DNA of 55,140 nt from Acidimicrobiales bacterium. GTDB taxonomy: Bacteria > Actinomycetota > Acidimicrobiia > Acidimicrobiales > AC-9. Position 1 is the first letter of the stretch. The number at the start of each line of letters is the position of its first letter. Under the pieces are notes generated by a model. The model made no database searches and was not told the origin of the DNA. It worked only from the letters and a program-made list of their open reading frames with translations. Location: NCBI GenBank assembly GCA_036491125.1, contig DASXCO010000091.1, positions 1 to 55,140 of the forward strand, given 5' to 3'. Below, in pieces: positions 18,482 to 27,219 of this stretch. Position numbers and translations under genes: made by a program.

Positions 18482-20707
18482 GTGAAGCTCGTAGGACTGT
18501 ACGTAGTTCGTAATGAGGAGGATCTCCTCGAGGTAAATCTGCGGCATCACTTCAGCACCGCGATCGATGCCGCTATCGCCATCGACAACGGATCGACCGA
18601 TCGCACGCTCGATGTGCTGCTGCGACTCTCAGAGGAATTCCCGATCCTCGTAGCGAGTGAGCCTGGTCCCTACCACCAGTCCGAGAAGATGACCAGAATG
18701 GCCCGCTTGGCGGCGCACCAGGGAGCCGACTGGGTTCTACCTATCGACGCCGACGAGTTCTGGACCGGCGTCGAGTCGCCGCTGAGAGAGGTCCTCGCGC
18801 AACTCCCAACCTCGGTATCAGCCGTCAAGGTCGACGTCGTCAACTTCGTGCAACGGCGCGACGTCCTGGTGCCAGACGCCACGAGCCTGCTCACGATGAC
18901 CATGACGCCGGTCCGCCGGTCCGAGGGTGCCTCCCGCATCCTGGAGGGTCAGGTGGACAACGACCTGATCGGGTTCGTCGAATACATCTATGAGTCGAAA
19001 TGGATCAGTCGAGCCGGGCCCAGGATCCTCATCGGGGAAGGAAACCATTACGTTTGGAACACGGCTGGCGACATGCCATCCCTCTCGACCATCGCATGCC
19101 TGCACGCACCGTTCAGGGCCCGGTCGGTGTTTACGCCGAAGCTGGACTTCGGTCGGCGCATCCTCGAGGGAGATGGCCAATGGTCATCCTGGCATGCCCG
19201 CCGTTGGTGGCGTCTCGGCCGTCAGGGCCTGATGGACGCAGAATGGGCAGCCAACAGCTACGCGGACGGGGCGCTGGACGTGGGAGGGCGACGCCGGGAG
19301 CTCGTCGAGGATACGCGCCTCCGTGAGACCGTCCAACCGCTTGTTCCCGGAGGGGGCGTCGAGCGCCCGCCGGCAAGCCGTTCAATCGATCCTGCACTGG
19401 GCGCGTACCTGCTCGCGCTCGACACTGTTCCCGGTCAGCTTCTCTCCGTAGATGCACGCTTGCTCATCGAACTTGACCGAGAGCAGTACCTCCATGGCAT
19501 CCGCGGTGACATCGTGGACATTGGCGCCTATCACGGAAGGACCGCCAGCCTCTTCGGCTACTTCGTTCGTCATCGATCTGATCGGCTCATGGTCTGCGGT
19601 CTGTTCGACAAGGTGACATCAACAAGTGACGAGACCTCCGGCGAGATCGAGCGTCCCTACGCGTGCTCGCGGCAGGAGTTCGAGGCCCACTACCTTCGTT
19701 TTCATGCCGTCTTACCAACGATCATCGGAAACCCGTCAGCCCAGTTGGACGAGGCGGCCAAGGCGCAAGGCTGCCGGCTGGTGCACATCGGCACCAGCCG
19801 TGGCTATGACGCAGTCAAGCAGGACATCAACATTGCGCAGCGGCTTCTGGCTCCCGGCGGGGTCGTGATATTCGACGACTTCTGCGAGCCCCTCAACCCT
19901 GGAGCAGCAGCGGCAATCTGGGAGGAGGTGCTCGGCGGCCGCTTCGTTCCCATCTGCATGACTTTCAACAAGTTGTACGGACATTGGGGTAAGGCAACTA
20001 CCACCGCTCCCGACTGGTCGTCTGCCCTCGAACATTGGCTGCATGAAGAACACGACATTGAAGCGGTGACCCACAGGCTGGCGAGCCGGTCTGTAATCCA
20101 GTTCTCCTCGGACGACGCCCGGAATACCACCCGGTCCCCGACCGAGTCGCTGGTCATCATCCCCTCCGCCGAGGATCTGGAGATCTCGGATGCGGAGCCG
20201 GCCGGCTCGAACAGAGCCGTGACCGAGATCGTCGGAGGGATCCTTGGCCGGCTCACCGACATCCCGCCAGACCGGCGATTCTTCGCCAAGCTCGCCCGGC
20301 GTCCCCGGGTGGTCAGTGCCCATCTGCGAGCGTGGCAGGCGCTTCGTAGTAGCGCGCTGTTCGACGCGGGGTACTACCTCGGACGAAATCCCGATGTAGC
20401 CGCCGCTGGCGTCGAACCCCTCTGGCACTATGTACAGGCGGGGGAGTCGGAGGGACGCTGGCCGAACCCGTTCTTCGATCCATCCTTCTATCGCCTTCGC
20501 ATGCCTGAAGTGTCGAGCAGCGACTCGAACCTTCTGCAGCACTTCCTCGAGCGTGGTGGCTTCGAGGGTCGGGCACCCAGTAACGAGTTCGATCCGTCCT
20601 ATTACCTGGCTCTCCATCCTGATGTCGCTGATTCAGGGCAGAACCCTCTATCCCATTACCTGACAGTTGGCCAGATCGAGGGGCGCAGCCGGCGTCTCGA
20701 GGGTTGA
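18482..20707 (+). CDS. triple fusion: GT2 glycosyltransferase, methyltransferase-like domain, NPDV/HYL repeats
   Basis: A 741-aa protein. Residues 1 to about 270 form a GT-A glycosyltransferase of the Glyco_tranf_2_4 type (YVVRNEEDLLEVNLRHH, IDNGSTDRT, catalytic D89-A-D91 in LPIDADEFW). Residues about 300-520 form a Methyltransf_24-like domain homologous to the 13293-14249 protein (motif I GDIVDIGAYHGRTASLFGYF, GGVVIFDDF), but the VDGSH motif is replaced by HIGTSR (435-440). Residues about 617-741 hold three repeats of the form FDxxYYLxxNPDVAxxGxxPLxHYxxxGxxEGR, known from glycan-associated proteins. It probably builds and modifies a glycan in one polypeptide; the methyltransferase step is doubtful. 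Start GTG 18482, with no clear Shine-Dalgarno. It lies between the two paralogous membrane-protein genes. Confidence 0.85.
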   Translation: MKLVGLYVVRNEEDLLEVNLRHHFSTAIDAAIAIDNGSTDRTLDVLLRLSEEFPILVASEPGPYHQSEKMTRMARLAAHQGADWVLPIDADEFWTGVESPLREVLAQLPTSVSAVKVDVVNFVQRRDVLVPDATSLLTMTMTPVRRSEGASRILEGQVDNDLIGFVEYIYESKWISRAGPRILIGEGNHYVWNTAGDMPSLSTIACLHAPFRARSVFTPKLDFGRRILEGDGQWSSWHARRWWRLGRQGLMDAEWAANSYADGALDVGGRRRELVEDTRLRETVQPLVPGGGVERPPASRSIDPALGAYLLALDTVPGQLLSVDARLLIELDREQYLHGIRGDIVDIGAYHGRTASLFGYFVRHRSDRLMVCGLFDKVTSTSDETSGEIERPYACSRQEFEAHYLRFHAVLPTIIGNPSAQLDEAAKAQGCRLVHIGTSRGYDAVKQDINIAQRLLAPGGVVIFDDFCEPLNPGAAAAIWEEVLGGRFVPICMTFNKLYGHWGKATTTAPDWSSALEHWLHEEHDIEAVTHRLASRSVIQFSSDDARNTTRSPTESLVIIPSAEDLEISDAEPAGSNRAVTEIVGGILGRLTDIPPDRRFFAKLARRPRVVSAHLRAWQALRSSALFDAGYYLGRNPDVAAAGVEPLWHYVQAGESEGRWPNPFFDPSFYRLRMPEVSSSDSNLLQHFLERGGFEGRAPSNEFDPSYYLALHPDVADSGQNPLSHYLTVGQIEGRSRRLEG

Positions 20708-20714
20708 GCTTGTC

Positions 20715-22619
20715 TTGGCTGTCAAGGACTTGAGCTCGGGCGAGGCGGCCGTGCTGGAACCTGCGCTGGCCACGCCTGACGAAGGGACACAGCTGCGGTC
20801 CTCAGACGGCCGAGCCCGCCTCTTCGTCTGGGGGTCATGGACCGCAGGCCTCGTCTCCTCCTTCATCGTCGTGCTGTCGAACGCGCGGAACTTCCCCATC
20901 TATGAGGACTGGCAGATGGTGCCTGCCCTCACCGGTCATCAGGACCACTTCTTGAACTGGCTGTGGAGCCCGGTCAACACCCACCGGGTGCCATTGCCGC
21001 GGCTTATCTACCTGGGGTTGCTCAAGCTGTGGCCTGACTTCAGGGTCGGGATGATCTTCAACATCCTCCTCCTCGGCCTCATAGCTGCCGCCTTCATCCT
21101 GTACCTGCGCCACGTTCGAGGTCGTACCCGCTGGAGCGACGCCTTCTTTCCTCTGGCCTTCCTGAGCCTTGGAAACTGGGCGAACATGGGGTTCGGCTGG
21201 CAGCTCATGTGGGTGGTGGCGGCCGCGCTGGCCTGTGGGTTGCTGCTGGGTGTCGCGACGGCCGGCGAGTTCTCTACACGGCGAGCGCTAGCGGTGGGTG
21301 CGTGTCTTGTCGCGATCCCGCTTACGGGTGCGACCGCCCTCCCGTTCGTTCCCTTGGTCTCGTTGGCACTGCTCCCGAGGATTCGTCGTTCGCACCATCG
21401 GGTCAGGGTCATACTCATCTCATCCATCTGCGTCGGCATCGCCCTGACTGTTCTTGACTTCGTGGGACTGCAGCACCCGGCAGAAACTCCACCAAGTCCG
21501 AGTTTGTGGGCGACGCTGGCGACGGGGGCAAAGTTCATCGCGCTGGCCGTCGGTCCTGCCGCCGGGGCGTGGTGGTTCGTCTCGGCCTTGACGGTGATCT
21601 CGATACTGGCCGGCGCCGCGGTATTGGTCTTCCGGAACCGACGGGAGGGTACGTGGCCGCTGTTGGCTTTCCTGCTCGCTGGTTTCGTGATCGCCGCAGA
21701 GATCGGAAACGAACGCGCTGGGAACCTTCCCCAGTGGGGAATGCTTGACTATTACCCGCTGGCAGCGCTGCCGGTCCTGTGCTGTGCGTACATTGTCTAC
21801 GATCGCTATGGGCCAACGACTTGGCGGCGCTTCGGACCGGGAGTGCTGTGCGCGGGCCTGGTCGCCATACTTCCGATAAATATCTACTACGGGTTCCAAT
21901 TTCGAGACTGGTACCACGGCTTCGTCGACCCCTTCGCGAACGAGATCAAGGCTGGCATACCGGTCGATGAGCTCAGCTACCACGGGGCTACCGGCGCGTG
22001 GAAGAACGCGCTCCTTGACTTGCGGCAGGCTGGTATCGGTGTTTTCAGCCGCGTGCAAGACCGGGGGGTGATCGCTCCTGGGCGCAGAGTCGACGGCCTC
22101 GACGGTGGTGGGCAAGGCTGGTTCACGGTCGGCGGTGCCTCGAGTGCGGGCCTACTCGAGGGGGTTCCGGCGCAGCAGGTGCTGCAGTGGAACTACGACA
22201 CCCAAGGGAGCGTGCCGGTGCTCGGCCGGTCCTTTCCCGCCGGAGAAGACTGGCGGGCAACGCGTAGCATCGACTTTACGGTGACGGGGGAAGGCAGTGG
22301 CCGGACGGTGGACATCCGGGTGGCCACAGCCTCGGGCTCAGGAGGCGTCGATCGCTATGACGCCACCTTCGATGACGATCGGCTCGGTACTCGTACCATC
22401 GCCATCCCTTGGGACGCGTTCCGGCACGTGAACACGAAGGGAGAGCTCGACAGCAAAGGACCCATCCCCCTCCAACATGTCGTGGCCGTGTCGTTCGGGG
22501 CGGTGGGAGCCGGACACGGCAGTCTCGTGATCCAACGAATCACGTTGGAGCCAGGGCAGCAATGGGGCTGGCCGTGGAGCTCGGCTGCTGGCAGGCGTTC
22601 GCTGCCGCCGTGGCGATAG
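20715..22619 (+). CDS. polytopic membrane protein with C-terminal CBM-like domain, paralog 2
   Basis: A 634-aa paralog of the 16457-18424 protein. Shared blocks include LSNAR(N/D), EDW/EDF, TGHQD-FL-WLWS, HRVP-PRL-YLGLLKLWPDFRVGM-FNI, VRGRTRW-DAFFP, GFQFRDWYHGFVDPFA and GSRTIVLPW/GTRTIAIPW. About ten TM segments are followed by a beta-rich CBM11/CIA30-like domain of about 200 residues. The start was set at TTG 20715, because the first residues and the DNA (TTGGC-GTCAAG) match paralog 1. The stretch from ATG 20667 would overlap the fusion gene by 41 bp and has no counterpart. GAGGG lies about 13 nt upstream. It is 7 bp after the fusion gene, so co-translation is likely. Confidence 0.75.
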   Translation: MAVKDLSSGEAAVLEPALATPDEGTQLRSSDGRARLFVWGSWTAGLVSSFIVVLSNARNFPIYEDWQMVPALTGHQDHFLNWLWSPVNTHRVPLPRLIYLGLLKLWPDFRVGMIFNILLLGLIAAAFILYLRHVRGRTRWSDAFFPLAFLSLGNWANMGFGWQLMWVVAAALACGLLLGVATAGEFSTRRALAVGACLVAIPLTGATALPFVPLVSLALLPRIRRSHHRVRVILISSICVGIALTVLDFVGLQHPAETPPSPSLWATLATGAKFIALAVGPAAGAWWFVSALTVISILAGAAVLVFRNRREGTWPLLAFLLAGFVIAAEIGNERAGNLPQWGMLDYYPLAALPVLCCAYIVYDRYGPTTWRRFGPGVLCAGLVAILPINIYYGFQFRDWYHGFVDPFANEIKAGIPVDELSYHGATGAWKNALLDLRQAGIGVFSRVQDRGVIAPGRRVDGLDGGGQGWFTVGGASSAGLLEGVPAQQVLQWNYDTQGSVPVLGRSFPAGEDWRATRSIDFTVTGEGSGRTVDIRVATASGSGGVDRYDATFDDDRLGTRTIAIPWDAFRHVNTKGELDSKGPIPLQHVVAVSFGAVGAGHGSLVIQRITLEPGQQWGWPWSSAAGRRSLPPWR

Positions 22620-22636
22620 CCGGTTCGCAGGATCGG

Positions 22637-22642
22637 TACGCT
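22637..22642 (+). promoter_or_regulatory. candidate leaderless -10 (TACGCT)
   Basis: TACGCT ends 8 nt before GTG 22651, so the GT-C-like gene may have its own leaderless promoter even though it follows the paralog closely. Confidence 0.5.
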
Positions 22643-22650
22643 TCGTCTTC

Positions 22651-24381
22651 GTGAGCCGTGTGACGGTCGCCAGCAGATCGCGCGTCCGCTCGCCGTCTGA
22701 CCTCTCCAGCGTGCCCTCGCCACGCGACGGCGAGGTTCGACGCGGGATAGGGCGATGGCCCCTCTCCCTCCTGGTGTCCGGCCTCGTCGTCCTGATCGGC
22801 GCAGTGCGGATCTCGCTGTCGCTGGGCCACCCGTTCCTCCCCTTCAGCGACGTCGCCTTCATCGAGCTGGATGTGCGACAGGCCACGCACCTGGCTGCGC
22901 ATCTCGGGCCCTACTCGCAGTACGGCTGGCATCACCCGGGACCGGCGATGTTCTACCTCTTCGCTCCCCTCTACTGGCTGAGCGGATCCAGCTCGCGAGC
23001 GTTGTTCCTCGATGCCTGGCTGCTGAACGGGCTTACCGCTCTTCTCACTGTTGTGATCGTGCGGCGACAGGCCGGGGAGACGGCGGCGCGGATCGCCGCG
23101 GTGGCGATCGGGGTGTACCTGGGCGCGACGGGCTTCAGCGAGCTGATCAATCCCTGGAATCCGGCCCTGCTTCCGCTTCCGGTGCTCCTGCTTCTGGTCG
23201 CGGGCGCCGCCGCGGCCACAGGCGACCGATGGTCGCTCGCCCTCGTCTACCTGGTGGCCTCCTTCGTCGTCCAGACCCACGTGGGCACGGTCCCGATCGC
23301 CGCCGGCGTCGTGATCATCGCGACGGCCGGGTTCGCCTTTGCCCGCCGGCGCAGAGCCCGATCGCCCACGCTCAGCACAGAGGAGCATCCGGCTGGGCGC
23401 CGCTCGTGGCGTCGTGTCGTGAGGTCGCCCTGGCCCATCACCTCCGGGTTGCTTGCTCTGGTGTGGCTGGCTCCGATCGCTCAAGAGCTTGCCCATCCCG
23501 GCAACGGGAACCTGACCGCCATCGTCCGCTTCTTTCTTCACCCTGCGGCAGCGGGCGGTCCATCCTCGCATTCCTTGGCCGATGGGCTGGCTGCGATCAG
23601 CGGCTCGGCGTCCGTCGTCCCCCTCGGAACCCCGGTCGACGTCCTCGGGCACCGCTACCGGTTCCTCGCCGCTGGCGCCGTGGCGCTCATCGGGCTGGTC
23701 ACCTGGTTCGTCGGACGAAGGCGATCGCCCTTCATCGCCTATCTGGCACTCTCCACGCCGATCGGGTTGGCCATCGCCGTCGTGGCCGCCACCCGGGTCG
23801 CGGGCCCGTACTACAGCTACCTGTTCACCTGGGCCTCGTCATTGGGAATCCCGGCCATCATCGGCGCAGGCGTGCTCCTGTGGTCCGCAGCATCGACGGG
23901 TGTGCGGCGACTCGCTCGCCCACCGCGCCGTCTCCTCCGAACCGTGACGGCATTGGGCATCCTGACTGCCTTGGCCATCGTTGCGGTGTGGCTCGACCGC
24001 GTCATCATCCGCCCTTCCACCGCCTGGAACGCCGATCAGAGAGACTCCCGCGCCGTCGCTGGCCGGATCGAGCAATTGGTCGGCCAGGATCGGAGCACTG
24101 CGTTCACGTTGCACATCGTCCAGGAGCAGGGCCAGACCGGACCCGTCATCCTCGAGCTCGCCAAGGACGGCTACCGCTTTCGGGTGGTGCCTCGGATGGA
24201 CCTGTACGGCGGCACGACAGCCGCGGCCCCGACGGGCCCCACGTTCGAGCTGCAGTCACATGGTCCCTACGAGTACCGAGTGCTACCCGGCACGCCGGAG
24301 CTCGCGACCGGGACCATCCAGGTGTACCTGGCGCCCGGCCCGCTCCCCGGCTCGCGCGTCCCGCCCGGCGCACGCGCCTGA
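22651..24381 (+). CDS. GT-C-like polytopic membrane protein
   Basis: A 576-aa protein with about eleven to twelve hydrophobic helices. After the first TM (WPLSLLVSGLVVLIGAVRISLSL), a periplasmic loop carries FSDVAFIELDVRQATHLAAHLG and YSQYGWHHPGPAMFYLFAP. An acidic residue shortly after TM1 plus a GPYS--GW-HPGP-FY motif is a pattern seen in actinobacterial PMT/ArnT-like GT-C glycosyltransferases that use polyprenyl-phosphate sugars. The C-terminal about 110 residues are soluble. It probably acts outside the membrane on the product of the upstream enzymes. Start GTG 22651. It ends 2 bp from the convergent MFS gene, closing the glycan region. Confidence 0.75.
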   Translation: MSRVTVASRSRVRSPSDLSSVPSPRDGEVRRGIGRWPLSLLVSGLVVLIGAVRISLSLGHPFLPFSDVAFIELDVRQATHLAAHLGPYSQYGWHHPGPAMFYLFAPLYWLSGSSSRALFLDAWLLNGLTALLTVVIVRRQAGETAARIAAVAIGVYLGATGFSELINPWNPALLPLPVLLLLVAGAAAATGDRWSLALVYLVASFVVQTHVGTVPIAAGVVIIATAGFAFARRRRARSPTLSTEEHPAGRRSWRRVVRSPWPITSGLLALVWLAPIAQELAHPGNGNLTAIVRFFLHPAAAGGPSSHSLADGLAAISGSASVVPLGTPVDVLGHRYRFLAAGAVALIGLVTWFVGRRRSPFIAYLALSTPIGLAIAVVAATRVAGPYYSYLFTWASSLGIPAIIGAGVLLWSAASTGVRRLARPPRRLLRTVTALGILTALAIVAVWLDRVIIRPSTAWNADQRDSRAVAGRIEQLVGQDRSTAFTLHIVQEQGQTGPVILELAKDGYRFRVVPRMDLYGGTTAAAPTGPTFELQSHGPYEYRVLPGTPELATGTIQVYLAPGPLPGSRVPPGARA

Positions 24382-24383
24382 GC

Positions 24384-25913
24384 TCACTTCGGGTCGCCCG
24401 CGTCCTCCGGGTTCAGCGTCTCCAGCTCGACGCCCGCCGTCTCCGGAAAGAGCGTGAGCACGATCACGCTCAACGCGAGGGGCCCCAGCGCCAGCAGCGC
24501 CAGCGGGCGGCCGAGCGATCCGAGCGGGCCGGCCAGGAAGCCCACCGTCAGCAGGCCGCTCGCTCCGCCGAGCCGATCGCTCACGTAGAGCAGCCCGTTG
24601 GCCCGCCCTCGGAGCGACGTGGGGAACAGCTCCGGACCGTAGACCCCGAGCGCCGGAAGCACCGCGGCGCCGATCACCGCGGCAGCCACGCCAGCGATCC
24701 ACATGGACCAGCCCCGCGTGGAGTACATCGCGACCGTGGCGCCGACCCCTCCGATCAGGCCGACCCCGGCGACGATCCGTCGCCCGCGCACATCTGCCAG
24801 CCGACCTCCAGCGACGACGCCGATGCCGCCGGGTGTGTTGGTGCCGATGAGGAACAGCGAGATCCGGGCGCCCGAGAAACCGCGCTCCGCCCGCAGGAAC
24901 TGGTTCTGATACTGCGTGGCGGGCACGAGGAAGACGTTGAGCAGGAAGCGTGAGCCGGCCAGCAGCCACAGCCGCCAACCGTGGCCGCGCAGCGTCGCGA
25001 TGGCATGCGGCGCGGCGAAGCGCCGGCTCTCAGGGAGTTTGCGGGCGATCGGGATCAGCACGACGAGCCCGGCCGCGGGCACCACGTACAACGCCCGCCA
25101 GGCGCCCGGTCCGAAGTCGGCCAGGATGAGCAGCAGCGCGCACACGCCGGCGCCCAGGGCGGCCGTCAGTACCAGGATGCCGAACGAATAGGCGCGAGCG
25201 CCGGCGGGGACCTCCTCGGCTGCCACCACCGCCAACAGGATGACGGCGGCGGTGACGAAGCCGCGGGAGACGACCTGGCTGCCGGCGAGCCAGACCAGCG
25301 AGGGGGAGAGCGCTCCGAGCATCGTCAGGGCGCAGCCCGCGGCCGTGCAGCCGAGCAGCAACCCCCGTCTCCCCCGGCGGTCGGCCAAGGCCACCAGGAC
25401 GAATGCGAGGGCGACGTCGCCCCTGACGACGGCGAGCGCCACCCCCAGGGCCCGGTCGCTGGCTCCGAACTCGCGGGCCGCGAACGTCCCTGTCTGGGTG
25501 AGCACCGTGCCGAGGTAGCCGTCGACCAGGGCCAACGCCGCCAGCGCCGTGAGCGCTCGGGTCGTCTTCGGATCGAGTCGAGCCGGCGGCAACCACCACG
25601 GGGCGCGCGCCGGGCGCTCGAGGGAGCCCAGGAGGCGGCGGGAGGGGAGCAGGAACAGCCAGCCCACCCAGGGCACGGCCAGGCGAAATTCGACCGTCTG
25701 GCTGACGCGCGTTCGCCCGCTCTCGTCCGGGTCGACGACGACCTGGCGACGGTACGTGTCCACGGGGCCTTCGGCCGCCTCGAAGAGCCCAGGCGCCAAC
25801 GTCCGCTCCAGCACCATGTCCGAGCGAGGCTGGAGCACCACATCGGCCCGGGCGGCGTCGACCGTGGCCTCGGTGACGACTCGATGCAGGGCCGCCGCCA
25901 TGAGGGCGACCAT
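24384..25913 (-). CDS. MFS transporter with N-terminal soluble extension
   Basis: A 509-aa protein. Residues 1 to about 100 are soluble (RADVVLQPRSDMVLERTLAP, RVSQTVEFRLAVPW) and lead into WVGWLFLLPSRRLL. The rest is a twelve-helix major facilitator, with the loop-2/3 signature ALADRRGRRGLLLG, its repeat in the second half GGRLADVRGRRIV, and PELFPTSLRGRANG typical of sugar/organic-solute MFS members. The substrate is unknown. The N-terminal extension occurs in some actinobacterial MFS proteins and may resemble an SRPBCC-like fold; this is inference. The start was set at ATG 25913; ATG 25901 is possible. Divergent from murA with a 52-bp gap. A TATGGT (minus, 25950-25955) overlaps the murA promoter region. 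Confidence 0.8.
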   Translation of the reverse strand: MVALMAAALHRVVTEATVDAARADVVLQPRSDMVLERTLAPGLFEAAEGPVDTYRRQVVVDPDESGRTRVSQTVEFRLAVPWVGWLFLLPSRRLLGSLERPARAPWWLPPARLDPKTTRALTALAALALVDGYLGTVLTQTGTFAAREFGASDRALGVALAVVRGDVALAFVLVALADRRGRRGLLLGCTAAGCALTMLGALSPSLVWLAGSQVVSRGFVTAAVILLAVVAAEEVPAGARAYSFGILVLTAALGAGVCALLLILADFGPGAWRALYVVPAAGLVVLIPIARKLPESRRFAAPHAIATLRGHGWRLWLLAGSRFLLNVFLVPATQYQNQFLRAERGFSGARISLFLIGTNTPGGIGVVAGGRLADVRGRRIVAGVGLIGGVGATVAMYSTRGWSMWIAGVAAAVIGAAVLPALGVYGPELFPTSLRGRANGLLYVSDRLGGASGLLTVGFLAGPLGSLGRPLALLALGPLALSVIVLTLFPETAGVELETLNPEDAGDPK

Positions 25914-25951
25914 ATCGAAGGCTGGTCGTCCAGGGGCAGGAGGCGACCGAC

Positions 25952-25957
25952 CATACT
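25952..25957 (+). promoter_or_regulatory. candidate leaderless -10 (CATACT) for murA
   Basis: CATACT ends 8 nt before GTG 25966. The first base deviates from TANNNT. It overlaps a minus-strand TATGGT that could serve the divergent MFS gene. Confidence 0.3.
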
Positions 25958-25965
25958 TGACCCTC

Positions 25966-27219
25966 GTGGATCGCTTCGTCGTTCGTCCCGGCCCCCCGCT
26001 GTCCGGCACGGTGCGGGTGGGAGGGGCCAAGAACTCCGTGCTCAAGCTCATGGCCGCCTGCCTGCTGGCCGAGGGCCGCTACCACCTGTCCAACGTTCCC
26101 CGCATCGCTGACGTCGAGACGATGAGCGACGTGCTGGCGGCCATGGGGGTCGGCGTCCGACGCACGGGAGAGCACGAGCTGACTATCGACACGCCCGCGG
26201 ACCTCACCCCCGAGGCGCCCTACGAGCTCGTCGAGCGAATGCGGGCGTCGGTGGTCGTGCTGGGACCGCTCCTCGCCCGCTTCGGCACCGCCAGGGTGGC
26301 CATGCCGGGAGGCGACGACTTCGGGCACCGTCCCATCGACATCCACCTGCGCAGCTTCGAGTCCATGGGTGTCACCTTCGAGGCCGCCCACGGCTACGTG
26401 GAGGGGCGGGCAGGACGTCTGGTGGGCACCCGAGTGGTCCTCGAGTTCCCCAGCCACACCGCGACCGACAACGTGCTGATGGCGGCGGCGCGCGCCAAAG
26501 GGACGACGATCATCGAGAACGCGGCGCGCGAGCCCGAGGTCGCCGACCTGGCAGCCTTCCTCAACCACATGGGCGCGAGGATCGGTGGGGCGGGGACGTC
26601 GCGCATCGAGGTCGAAGGGGTCGAGGAGCTACGGCCCGTAGATCACCGCGTCATCCCCGACCGTGTCGAGACGGCGACGTTCCTGACTGCCGTCGGTCTG
26701 GCCAGAGGTGAGGCCCTCATCGAAGACGGTCGGGCCGAGCATCTCGACATGCTCATCCAGAAGCTCGGCGCCATGGGCGTCCACGTCTCGCCCACCTCGG
26801 ACGGCCTGTGGGTCGCGGCCTCCGGGCCTCGCCGGTCGGTGGACGTCGCCACGCTTCCCTATCCGGGTGTCGCGACGGACTACAAGCCGCTGCTCGTGAC
26901 GATGCTGTCGGTCGCCGAAGGCGTGGGCATCGTGACCGAGAACCTCTTCAGGGGCCGGTTCCGCTACGTCGACGAGCTCCGGCGCATGGGCGCCGACATT
27001 CGCACCGAGGGTCACCACGCCGTGGTTCGGGGCGTGCAGCGCCTGTCAGGAGCCCCCGTCCGCGCCCCCGACATCCGGGCGGGCGCCGCGCTCGTCCTGG
27101 CCGGGCTGGTCGCCGACGGCGAGACCGCGGTGGGCGATGCCCATCACGTGGACCGGGGCTACGAGCGCTTCGCCGACAAGCTCGCCGCCCTGGGCGCCGA
27201 CGTGTCCAGGGCCAGCTGA
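25966..27219 (+). CDS. murA: UDP-N-acetylglucosamine 1-carboxyvinyltransferase (Asp-type)
   Basis: MurA transfers enolpyruvate from PEP to UDP-GlcNAc, the first committed step of peptidoglycan synthesis. The 417-aa length is typical. Motifs: GGAKNSVLKLMAACLLAEG (Lys22-Asn23), PYELVERMRASVVVLGPLLARFG, PGGDDFGHRPIDIHL, ATDNVLMAAARAKGTTIIENAAREPEV, and the C-terminal RAGAALVLAGLVADGET. The active-site cysteine (Cys115 of the E. coli enzyme, motif PGGC) is Asp117 here. This is the substitution found in mycobacterial and chlamydial MurA, which makes them insensitive to fosfomycin. The start was set at GTG 25966 (MDRFVVRPGPPLSG). The meaB gene follows with no gap. Confidence 0.96.
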   Translation: MDRFVVRPGPPLSGTVRVGGAKNSVLKLMAACLLAEGRYHLSNVPRIADVETMSDVLAAMGVGVRRTGEHELTIDTPADLTPEAPYELVERMRASVVVLGPLLARFGTARVAMPGGDDFGHRPIDIHLRSFESMGVTFEAAHGYVEGRAGRLVGTRVVLEFPSHTATDNVLMAAARAKGTTIIENAAREPEVADLAAFLNHMGARIGGAGTSRIEVEGVEELRPVDHRVIPDRVETATFLTAVGLARGEALIEDGRAEHLDMLIQKLGAMGVHVSPTSDGLWVAASGPRRSVDVATLPYPGVATDYKPLLVTMLSVAEGVGIVTENLFRGRFRYVDELRRMGADIRTEGHHAVVRGVQRLSGAPVRAPDIRAGAALVLAGLVADGETAVGDAHHVDRGYERFADKLAALGADVSRAS

